Assembly: GCF_000764305.2 (NCBI RefSeq)
Contig: NW_025936443.1
Coordinates: 48,645 to 112,644 of the forward strand
From: Hyalella azteca
Taxonomy: Eukaryota > Arthropoda > Malacostraca > Amphipoda > Hyalellidae
DNA: 64,000 nt
Reading direction: 5' to 3'
The translations under genes and the position numbers were made by a program. Below the pieces are notes generated by a model, which saw nothing but the letters and a program-made list of their open reading frames with translations, was not told the DNA's origin and searched no databases. Positions 34,481 through 46,400 of this stretch are shown piece after piece. Every line of letters begins with the position of its first letter. Positions within the stretch are counted from its first letter, which is position 1.

Positions 34481-37400
34481 GTTAGTGGCAAACTAAATTC
34501 TTTCGTTATCTTAGTGTACCACTCAATGAATGATACATTCCAAGAAAATGTGGCCGTTGAGCTTGATTTTAACTAGCGTTTCTTAGCACCTCATTATTCC
34601 TGTCCGGTGCACGATTTTGCTTTTCAAATTTCAGGCTGATTCAGTTGCTGTTATTTTCATAAATAATCTGATGTGATAGAAAACAGACGTGATAGATTCT
34701 CAAACAATCTGACATTTCTCAAGTTGAAGTTCTTGCACTACAAAAACTAACAACAACAAATCTCTAACTTATCACGATTTGTGATGAAAGATCAGACAAG
34801 CCAATTAGTTGAATGATGAAACTATTCATACTTACATACTAGAACTTTTTGAAGTCAGTTATATACTCAAATATTGATATTCCTGCTATTATTTCTAGTA
34901 CTTTTTCAATTATGCTATGGCTATGGCCTATTCTATTCACATTGATGTTGACTGTTGAAATCTTGCAAAAAAATGAATATATTGATAACTTTTGTCAAAA
35001 CATTTGCTTCTGAATATGTAGATCTACTGAATGTTCATGATAAAAAATCAGATTTGTTACTTCAAGTTCAAGATTTGTCCAATTTTGAAGCCTAATGTTG
35101 TTCTGATAACAAATCTCTAGTAATAGTGGCAATGTTTAATGTGTTAGGCATTCAAAACCAATCTTGGCAACCAAATGAGCATACTTTGTTCATCATTTCA
35201 TGGATCAGCTAATTTAGAGTATTGTCAAAAATCTTCCCTAAATTTCAATATTAAAGCAAGTGCTTATGAAGTACTCACTGTTATTTTTGCTAACTAAATG
35301 CAAGGAATGGGAGTTGAGCTGTTTCTGAAGGAAAAGCATAAGTGGAACAATAATTCTTAAGTAGGTATTCAAAATTTTCTTATGCAAAGTTCTTGATATT
35401 TTTGCATGTGTGTGATCTCCCTTGTGCAAAAGGAACAAAGGTGAGTATTGAATGATAGAAATAAGAAATACTGTCTAAATACATTGTTGTTTAAAGTTAC
35501 ATCTACTGATACCTCATTGTTTATTAAGTAGTGGTTTAATTTACATGGACATATGAAAATTATAGAATTGATGAGAATTTCAATTTATCCTATAAGTTAC
35601 ATGCTTTTATTTACTCATAAATATACCAACAGTTTTTATATATAACAAGAGTATATACCCAATATGTACCAAGAGTTTTTCAAGAGATATTAAAATACAA
35701 TATTATATTTTGAAATTTTTTAGACACCATTCAAAACTTGCCTACAGTAAATGTATCAATTTATGTTCAATTGTTCATAAGAGATTTAAGTTGAATAAAA
35801 AAACTTGGCTCAAAGTCTTCATTTGATTTGGTTTTTTGGATTTTTTTTTCATGATCAGTCTAACTATATTTATATTTCAGTGTACAAATGGTCACTTGAT
35901 GTGTGCTGGATGCTTCAATCACTTGTTGGCTGACTGTCGCATCAAAGACAACACTCCAACCTGTCCCAACTGCCGTGTGGAGCTCAGTCGTTCAGCCTGC
36001 ACTCGCAACTTAGGTGAGAACTATAAATAATAATCATTGATGAGCTGATATTGATGCCAGCTCATTAAAAATAACCATTTCTATATTACCATTGTTTAGT
36101 AAGGTGATGATTAATGCTCAACTCATTATTTGAATGTATTACCTAAAGTTACTTGATTTACTTTGAGGTCAAGTAATATTTATATCAAAATACCCTAGAG
36201 CAGGGGTCTCCAAACTATGGCCCGCGGGCCACATCCGGCCCGCCATATAATTTCATCCGGCCCGTGAGAAGAAATCGTGAAATGAATATATAGTTATTGT
36301 ACGAATGGCATCTCAGAATTATTAAAAGCTTTGACCTGCTGACTGGTGGCGCTCAGCCCGAGTCAGTTTTCCTCTCTCGATAGTGTGACGTACAAATACT
36401 AATACTGGCAGGTATAACCAATCAGTTGTGTATAACTGAATATTGTGGGGATGGCGGCCGAGTGCCGAGTACGTGGGGCTTTGCTGCTTCCGTTTCAGGG
36501 AGCACAGCACTGTTCAATATTCTTTTCTCTGTACTTTGGCAATACATTTACCTTAGTTATACAAAATAGCAATAATACTATTGTAGCCAAAGATATTGCA
36601 TGTTTAAAATAGTTAAAATTGCAACCATTAAGTTTATAAACGAAATCTGCTGCCATAATATTTACTACTTTATAATAATATGCTATGCTTTTAACACTAC
36701 ATTTACAAGCCGTTTTTTTTCTTGTAGAATTAACTTGTAGAATTTATTTAAGTTATTTTACACTTTTGTTTTCAGATATGGATATGTTTACCCTTATGTT
36801 TCAGATTTTTCCATGTTTATACTTTAATATTTGAGTAAATAAAATCACAGGCACTGATTATTTTTTAATTTTTTATTTTTCGGCCTGCATAAATATGGGA
36901 AATATATAATGTGGCCCGCACATGGAAAAGTTTGGAGACCCCTGCCCTAGAGTCATAAATTTCATAGTTGCAATATTTTTTGTTACATAATTACAAATTT
37001 CTATAAGTTGTGATTAAATAAAATATTTCTTAAATGATTTCTTCCTGGAAATTGTACTGAATAATTACCATATTTATTATTGATTATCCATCAATAATCA
37101 CATACTCATACTCAGTTCTAATCTAAAAAGCACATGCTCATATATTGTCTCTATATTTAAGATTAGAAGCGTATTCATGCTACTAACGTTACTTGTACAT
37201 TTGCTGCTAGCATCACTAGTTGTCAAAAAGTTTTTAAAAGAATGTTACTACCTACGGTATTCTGTTTCCTGTAAAAATTACATTCAATGTTGATTTTGAG
37301 GTATGACTTTGGATGAGCTTCTTCATTGCATTCATCAATTGTGTGCTTTTGTACAATTTGGTATCAAGTAACTGAATTAGGCCAGGATTCTTTCTGCCTT

Positions 37401-40400
37401 TGTGTGGTGTGAAACACACTATACTGGTTACCGATATTTATTTTTAAAAATTACTCTCAATTGCATATTTTGTTGATTTTTCATTGCAACATGACTTTTA
37501 AAATTTATAATAAATTTTCACACATTAACAAATGTAAATTTAACTTTGGCTGAGATTGTAATTAAATAAATAGCAATTGTTAAGATTTTTCATGCAGGTG
37601 AATCTAGTGAAGAACTTTGCATTGACTTTAATGCCCCAGCATCTGATTCGTGGCTTTAAGAATTTTTGTTACTGTTATTTTTACTAATTCTTTATGTACT
37701 ATCCAACTATATTTTACCTGTTTTAATGAGAACTTTTTCTTCAATTTTTCAACTACATTTGCTTGAATTTGTAAATGGTAATATCGACTATTTCAGTCCC
37801 ATTGTTTAACTCATTAACTCTTAAATTACTTATTCTTGAAACCAAATTCATCAAATGCCCACGCTATAAATAGGATGGTTTCTATATTATACACTTCTAA
37901 CTGAGATGATGATTTCACTTAGAGGAGCTTAATTTCTTTTCAATCAGCTGTTGAGAAGGCTGTGTCTGAGCTGCCAGCAGAATGCACTCACTGTGGCCGC
38001 AACTTCCCCCGCAATATGCTTGAAAACCATGAAGCATCATTTTGCCTCGAAAGGTTGGACCATAATCCAGATTCTCTTTATTGGCTAAGAGATGAGGTTT
38101 CTCAATGAATTGCCTTGCTATGGTAAACGTGTTCCATTGTATTAGTGTTTGAATTTTTTTATTTACAGGAGATTATTTATTACAAGAAGCCTCATTGTGC
38201 GCTTCAAATTTTTATTATGATTTGCTTAGCTATTGCTGAAATTGACTGAAAGTTTCTTAATATTTTGCCACTTAGCTCTAGAAGTGTGCCGGTTCCGTAA
38301 TATCAAAACTCGCTTAAGTGCATCCAGTGGCCGATTTCTAGTCTGCGATTGGTGGGTTTGACTTGAAAAGCCACCAGTGATAGAGTGACGGAGTTACGAA
38401 TTCGAAACTTTTTTTTTTGGCCCCAGACTACCTACTCTCTCCCTATCGCAGAAACGTTTTGTTTATTCCCAACAACACACTACGGTAGTAAATTGTTGAT
38501 TGTAATTTAGGGCAATTCTTTTTCTTTGGTCTTTCTGTCATTTTGCCTTAGCCCACGTCATTTCCATCGCATGCAAGAGCTCCAGATTGCAGCACCTGCT
38601 TCCTCTTGGGGAAAGCGTAAAATCGTAGTGCAGCTCGGGCCTCAATTGTGAGATTGTCCTCTTTCTTTCTTATCTTTGGCCGGGGAGAAACTGATGCTAA
38701 CCGCTTACAGTGCGAGCTTATCTCATCCGTTGGTGTTTCATCTGGGAGGGCTGCAGCCTGCAGTTTCGACCTCATTTACCTGATTCATGTCGTAATGTTC
38801 AGTCTAGGTTTTGTCAAGTTGTGCATTGTAAATTTCCGATCCTTATTCTCTGGCTTTCCAAAAGACGAGGATCGCTTCGTGTAAGAATGAGTGGTTGTTA
38901 ATGTAGGCTAAGCACCTCATGTGACACCATCTTGCTGAGTCATGGAACCTCTTCAGAATTGCGGCTCCACTCTGTACTGTCAGAATTCTCATCTATAACA
39001 TTGCTCCCGTCACCGATATTTTAGTTCTGTTCAGGTTTCTTGATTCGTATCCCCATGGTTTTTCTTAATTCTTGCTTGTTGCCAATAACGCAATCCACTT
39101 GATTCATGCCTGAAATTTCTTTAGGGGAAATTCTACTAATACCCAATACTAAGTCTTTCAGTAGGAGTTCATTGTACTCTATGAACTCGAGGTACAGAAG
39201 GCCTGGCTTTAAAACATTTATTATATTCCTCATCGTTGACTTCTTCCATCTATTTGTTACATCGTCCACACCCTGCCACTCCAGTTCTTCGGGAAGCTCA
39301 TATAGGAGCTTTGATCTTCATGGTTTTCGTAGTACCATGCTTGCTTCATCATGTCTTCTTTTATTTTTTCGTAGTCCTCGTTTTTCTAAGAACACATTAT
39401 TTTTGTTAAGTTTCGTTCATCTTGCGTAACATTTTGTCGCAGGGCACTTATTGCTCATTGCTACAAGCATCGTGGTTACAGTTCAAAGTACCAGGATTGG
39501 TGCAGAGAGTCGCGGGTTCGATCCCAGCTCTGTGCGCCAGTTTCTGGTCAGAATCGGCATGGAGGCCGGGCGGTTAAGCACAGCAGAATTGGAGCAGTGA
39601 GTTGCGAGTTCGAGACCGCAATAAGCTGTGAATATTATATGATGTTAAGAATCGGCGACAGGCCTACGGCCCAATGAACGCTGAAACAGCTATTATCTTC
39701 TTGCGCACTCAATTCTTACCTCTTAGGTAGGCCGGCTTGATACCACAGCGCTCGCTTACTCAGCGTCTTCTGAATCTTTGCCATAATTTTTAAGATTAAG
39801 ACTTTCACTCAGGGAAATGGGTGAGACTTCGTCCTAATAGCGATGTACATTTTTCCTTGTGTGGGTCATCCTGACCCAGTTTAGCCCGACTAAGGAGCGT
39901 ATCAATGCTACGTAGACTTTTTGCTCGTGCTGTGGGTAATAGTGTGTAACTATTTGGACAATATGACCCAAATATTTTGAGTGTTCAGTTGCATCACGCT
40001 TGTATTTAGAAATCAGATTATCAAACATCATGCAAAACATTTCTCAACCCTGTGACTGTGATCAGTAATAAAAATCGTCAAAATTTAGTCCAAATTTATT
40101 TAGAAACTTTGCTTCCTGAATAATATAAAATTTACAAACAGTTATACACTGCATAACAATAGAGATATCGAGCGTTTACTGTATTTTAAATCGTTTTTGA
40201 CATCACAAATAATGAATGCCTGTAACATGCTAACAGTACAAAGTTCCGTGACCTTGTCGATATATTAAGAAGTTTCTATAGTGGATATAAAACTGGATTT
40301 AAAATCACTCGTGAAGTTGGCATCTGAATTGCTACCGTCTCGCAGGCCGACGCCATGCCAGTACAACGTGCTGGGCTGATGTACTAAATATCGTTCTAAA

Positions 40401-43400
40401 TGAACTAATTTTCGTGCTAAATGTACTAAACATGGTGCTAAATGTACTAAATATCGTGCTAAATGTACTAAATATCGTGCTAGATGTACTAAATATCGTG
40501 CTAGATGTACTAAATATCGTGCTAAATGTAACTGCAAGCAACGTTGGCTATCCGCGTCTGAGGTGCGTCCTCACGCCGTCTGTACACGGAGCTAATAGTT
40601 TAAACCAGTACAATTTTCAAATGCTAACACACTAATTATTGTACTAGTACAACTTTCAAATGCCAACTGCGATAAATTATCGTTCTAAATGTACTAATTA
40701 TCGTGCTAATACTGTGCTAAATATCGTACTAAATGTCGTTTTAGATGTACTGGCTGCCGCAGTGACCGCCAGTGTCAGTACAACTTTCAAATGCTAACTG
40801 CCACTAATTATCGTTCTTATTCTGTACTAAATATCGTGCTAAATGTAGTAATTATCGTGTTAGATGTACTGGCTGCCGCAGCAGTGACTGCCCGTGTCAG
40901 AACAACTTACAAATGCTAACTGCTACTAATTATCGTGCTGCTGTCTGTGTTAACATATAAGTATTGCTTAATTTGGTGGTTCATGTAGCCTCAATATTAT
41001 CAACGTAGTCGAGCGACCAATCCATTGAACGAATTAAAACTGCCAGTTTGCCCGAAATCATTAGCGCCTGAAGAGATAAAGGCCGCAACTTCCCCCGCAA
41101 TATGCTTGAAAACCATGAAGCATCATTTTGCCTCGAAAGGTTGGACCATATAGCCTTTCTTTTTGGACCATTTAGCCTTTCTTTTTTTGACCTTTTAGCC
41201 TATTTTTTTTTACCTTTTAGCCTTTCATTTTGGACCATGGAGCCTTTATTTACCATTAAGCCTTTCTTTTTGGATCATGTAGCTTTTCTTTTTGGACCAT
41301 TTAGCCTTTCTTTTTGGACCATTTAGCCTTTCTTTTTAGATCATGTAGCCCTTCTCTTTGGACCATTTAGCCTTTCTTTCCGTTTCATAAGGAACAATTC
41401 TTATCCAGATTCTCTTTATTGGCTAAGAGATGAGGTTTCTCAATGAATTGCCTTGCTATGGTAAACGTGTTCCATTGTATTAGTGTTTGAATTTTTTATT
41501 TACAACAGATTATTTATTACAAGAAGCATCATTGTGGGCTTCATGTTTTTATTACGATTTGCTTAGCCATTGCTAAACTTGACTGAAAGCTCCTTAATAT
41601 TTTACAACTTAGCTCTAAAAGTGTTAGAAGTGTGCCCTGTTCAGTAACATCAAAACTCGCTTAAGTGCATGCAGAGGCCGATTTCTAATCTGCGATTGCT
41701 GGGTTTGGCTTCAGTGATAGTGACGAAGTTACGAATTCGAAACTTTTTTGAAAGTGCTGCTCCATACTACTTCACTCTCCCTAGCGCAGAAACGTTTTGT
41801 TTATGCCCAGGAACACACTAGTAAATTGTTTATTGTAATTTAGGGCTTTTTTAATGAATCCCTGCTCTCCCGTCTCCTGAGGATTTGAGTGGGGGCTCTG
41901 CTCTCCCAACGCTTTCCTGCTTGTGGATCTTGCTCTGGTTTAATTGAATAAAAGTTGTTCTTTTGCCTTGGTTCTTCTGTCATTTTGTCTTCGCGCATGT
42001 CATCCCCATCGCACGCGGAAGCTCCAGATTGCAGCACCTGCCTTCTCTTAGGGAAATCGTAAAATCGCAGTGCAGCTAGGGCCTCAATTGTGAGACCCTA
42101 CTCTTTTCTTTCTTATCTTTGGCCAGGGAAGCAACTGATTCCTACCGCTCCAAGTTTGAGTTTATCTCATCCGTTGGTGTTTCAACTGGGAGGGCTGCAG
42201 CGAGCAGTTTCGACATTTACCTGATTTATGTCATAATGTTCAGTCTAGGTTTTGTCCTGTTGTGCATAATAAATTTCGGATCCAATAGACATTAATCGCT
42301 GACATTAATTCCAATAGACATTAATCGCTGCGTGTAAGAATGAGTGCTTGCTCATATAGGCTGAGCTGCTCATGCGATACCATCTTGCTGAGTCATAGAG
42401 CTTCTTCAGAATTGTGGCTCCACTCCGTACTGTCAGAAATCTAATTCCAACACTGCTCCTGTCTCCGATAGTTTAGTTCTGTTTAGGTTTCTTGTTTGTA
42501 TCGCCTTAGTTTTTCTCATTTCTTGCTTGTTGCCACTTGCCAATAATGTAATCCACTTGATTCATGCCTGAAATTTCATTAGGTGATATTCTACTTATAC
42601 AATTCACCGTCACCTTTCGGTTAAAGTTCATTGTACTATGAATTGGAGGTACAGAAGGTATGGCTTTAAAACATTTAACATAGGTAGTATTCATCGTTGA
42701 CTTCTCCCATCTATTTGTTCGATCGTCCACACCCTGCCACTAAAGTTCTTCGAGAAGCTCCTACGAGCTTTGATCTCCATGGTTTTCGTACCATGATTGC
42801 TTCATCATGTCTTCTCGTATTTTTTTCTAAGTCATCGTTTTCCTAACAACACATTATTTTTGTTAAATTTCCATTCATCTTGCATAACATTTAGTCGCAC
42901 GACACTTATTGCTCATTTCTACAAGCATCTTCTTGTGTACTCATTTCCTTATCTCTTAGGTATGCCGGCTTGATACCACACCTCGCACTTACTCAGCGTC
43001 TTCTGAGTCTTTGCCATTATTTTTAATATTAAGACTTTCGCTCCGAGAAATGAGTGGGACTTCGTCCAAATAGCGATGCACATTTTGCCTTGTATGGGTC
43101 ATCCTGACTCAGTTCAGCCCAGCTAAGGAGCGTATCAGTGCTACGTATACTTTCTGCTCGTGCTGTGGGGATAATCAAACACCATGCAAAACATTTCTCA
43201 ATCTTTTGACTGTGATCAGTCATAAAAATCGTCACAATTTAGTCCAGAGTTATTTACATATTTGCTTCTTAAATAATATAAAACTTACAATTATACACTG
43301 CATAGTTACAGATATCTCGAACGCTTATTGTGTTTTAGATAGTTTTTTACATCACTTTAGCATAATAAAATCGTTGATGAATGACTGTAGCATAATAACG

Positions 43401-46400
43401 TAAAAAGTTCCGTAACCTTGTCTATGAATTATGAAGTTTCTATAGTGGAAGAAAACTGAGAAGTTTCTATAGTGGGTATGAAACTGTATGTAAACTCACT
43501 CGTGAAGTTAGTATCTGAACTGCTAACGTGTCGCAGGCCGACGCCATGCCAGTACAACGTGCTGGGCTGTGACTGGAAGGGACCGCATCGGGAGGCCGCT
43601 GCCCACGAGGCCGACTGCAAGCAGCGTTCGCTATCCGCCTCTGAGGTGCGTCCTGACTCCTGACGCCGTCTGTACACGGAGCCTATAGTTTAGGCAGTAA
43701 AATTTTCAAATGCTAACAGACTAATGCAAATTCGAATTCTAACTGCGACTAACTTTTGTGCTAAATGTACTAAGTATCATGCTAAATGTAAGTACTAAAT
43801 ATCGTGCTAAATGTACTAAATATCGTGCTAACTGTACTAAATAGCGTGCAAACTGTGACTAATTATCGTGCTAATACTGTACTAAATATCGTGTTAGATG
43901 TACTGGCCGCCGCAGTAGTGACTGTCAGTGTCAGTGCAACTTACAGATACTAACTGCGAAGAATTATCGTGCTGCTGGATGTGTTAACACATAAGGATCC
44001 CTTAATTTGGTGGTTCATATAGCCTCAAAATTAAGAACATAGTCGAGCGACCAATCTATTGAACAAATTAAAACTGTCAGTTTGCCCGAAATCATTAGCG
44101 CCTGAAGAGATAAATGGCAGAAGCTTGGAAGTAAAGACGACAAACTACAGTATAGCAGCAAGTTATCTCGCGCATACCCTAATTTCTATGTTTGTTAAAT
44201 TACCTTTACTATTAAGCTTTGTGTCGTCATTATGTGACGTTTCTTGTGCCTCTTTCAGATTCTGCCGTTCTTACGGAGTGAAGCCGAGAAAGCAGAAACC
44301 GAGAAGTCCAAATTCTCAAATTTTATGAATCTCCTCTCGTACGAGAAAATAACATTTAATGGTGAGTTCTCAATGTCACTTTTAAAATATTTTACAAATT
44401 GCAAAACTGGGCATTTATTCCAATTCTCTCATTTCTTGCGATTTCATTTCACTTTGCCGCGGCACTTTTATTGCGTTTCATGCTTTCTGAATATATTTAC
44501 TTATGGTGGATGCATTCAAAGGCTGCAACATAAGCGTGAGTAGGCGATTGGTAAATATCCCATGGATTTTATTAATTCTACTGTGTATCCCACTTTCATG
44601 AGGATTTATTGTCTAAACTTGACTTTTCAAAGTTTATGATGCGCTCATACTAATCAATAAAATATGCGTGAAATTTCTGGATCCTCTCCAACTCTATCTT
44701 GAATTCTAGCGTCATCTAAGCTAAGCGTCGCTTTAATTCTAGCGTCGTCTTTCGAATTCAAGTGATTTCTAGCGTCATTCCCGCGTTTTTTGTTGTATTG
44801 TTATTAATTTTATCATGATGGTCGCAGTGAAATTTCTGGATGCTCTTCGACTGAAGTTAGAATTCAATTATCGTCTTGTTAAGCAGCTGTATTAATTACT
44901 GTTGTCACAGTCTTTCAGAGCATTTATTATTCATCGTGTTACTTGTGTTTTTATTATCATTACGAAGTTAGTTCATATAGTTAAAAATTATGTATACCTC
45001 AGACGTGCAGATGCGGCCATTCCGCACTGAAGAGTTCAATCACAACCTGTACTACGAGACGACGCGCTTCTCGGCGTTCGGTTGTCTCTTCAGCATCAAC
45101 ATGAGACTCAACGATGACCGCAGAGACACTCACCTCACCAACGACCGCTACCTCTCATACCAGGTCAGAGACACACACCTCACCAACGATCGCTACCTCT
45201 CATACCAGGTCAGAGACATACACCTCACCAACGACCGCTACCTCTCATACCAGGTCAGAGACACCAACGACCGCTACCTCTCATACCAGGTCAGAGACAC
45301 GCACATGAGTTTACTTCTTTGAAACGAAGTGTAGTCTACGTTGTTTTTACGTCATGTACGTGGACTAAGTGCAAAAGATCTCATCAAGACCTCAGAGTCT
45401 TCGTAATGCTGCTACTCGTTGCTTTAATGCTGCTTCTTCACTCACGTATAGCAACGTATCCATTCACGTAAATGTGTACTCCTAAAAATGTTCTTACCCA
45501 CGGTTGTTATTCTAATTATGTGTGGTTCCTATTTCGCGACATGTTTTAGGTGAAATGAACTCATTCTGATACCGGTACTGAATTCGATGTTCATTATAGA
45601 AATTTTGATAATATTTAAATTGAAATTTTTGTGTAATGGGTGGTCGAATTTACTCATCCGCCTACGAGCTTGAAATTACATTTCCTGCATGCAACAAAGT
45701 CTAATTATTCTAAAGTGATTCCTACATCTCAGTGACATTCTCTTCAAAAATGTTTTCTAGGCCTTCAATTCTAGAAAGTTCAATCTGGCACAAAACTTTA
45801 TAATTTTTAGTTTCTTTATTCTTAGCCCCGGAAACTCATTGCTTTACTTTCAAAGGAAATGAATTCAGAATTTTTTCATACCTAGTCATCTTAATTAATG
45901 CGTCAGCTTTTTTTGTGAAATTCAGTACTTTAGAATATCAATACCTTATATTACTTTACTAATATTAGTAATAGGTACCTACTTTATTATTAATAATACT
46001 ATTAATACTAAATCTTATCATTATTTAGAATATTAATACTCAATATTTTTATTTTATTTTTAATTATTTATTTGTATTAATATACATATTAAAAAATATT
46101 TACAATAGTAATACTTATACTTTTTAATATGATATTATTTATTACAACAGTTGTAACTTTTCTTTGTGCAATTCAGCATTTTAGAAAATTAATACTTTTA
46201 TTCAATATGATATTATTTATTGCTACAGTTGGTGCTGCGAGGATACTTCAATTATTTTTATTTTCTTGATTCTTTATTTTTATTAATATATTATAATATA
46301 CTCAGAATATCAATACGGTACTTATACTTTTAATACGATATTATTTGTAACTACAGTTGGTGCTGCGAGGATACTTTAAATATTTTTTATTTTTTTTAAT

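Larger units (their letters stand above)
37995..41080 (+). repeat. ~3.1 kb tandem duplication, copy A
   Basis: Begins at GGCCGCAACTTCCCCCGC inside exon 3 and ends at GCGCCTGAAGAGATAAA. The next base starts copy B with the same GGCCGCAAC. Contains the 3' 59 bases of intact exon 3, MITE copies, a degenerate minus-strand coding-like block, a SINE and a broken exon 4. Confidence 0.93.
41081..44114 (+). repeat. ~3.0 kb tandem duplication, copy B
   Basis: Starts at GGCCGCAACTTCCCCCGC and ends at GCGCCTGAAGAGATAAA (44114). Matches copy A along its length with substitutions and indels. Lacks the SINE, gains a 20-22-bp repeat at 41147-41390, and carries the intact exon 4. Confidence 0.93.

Noticed and set aside
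39472..39697. A functional tRNA gene
   Set aside because: B-box-like motifs are present, but there is no cloverleaf with paired acceptor arm, and the copy lies inside an insertion absent from the sister repeat.
41081..41139. Use of the second copy of CYHR1 exon 3
   Set aside because: It lacks an acceptor and the first 47 bases, so it cannot be joined in frame to exon 2.
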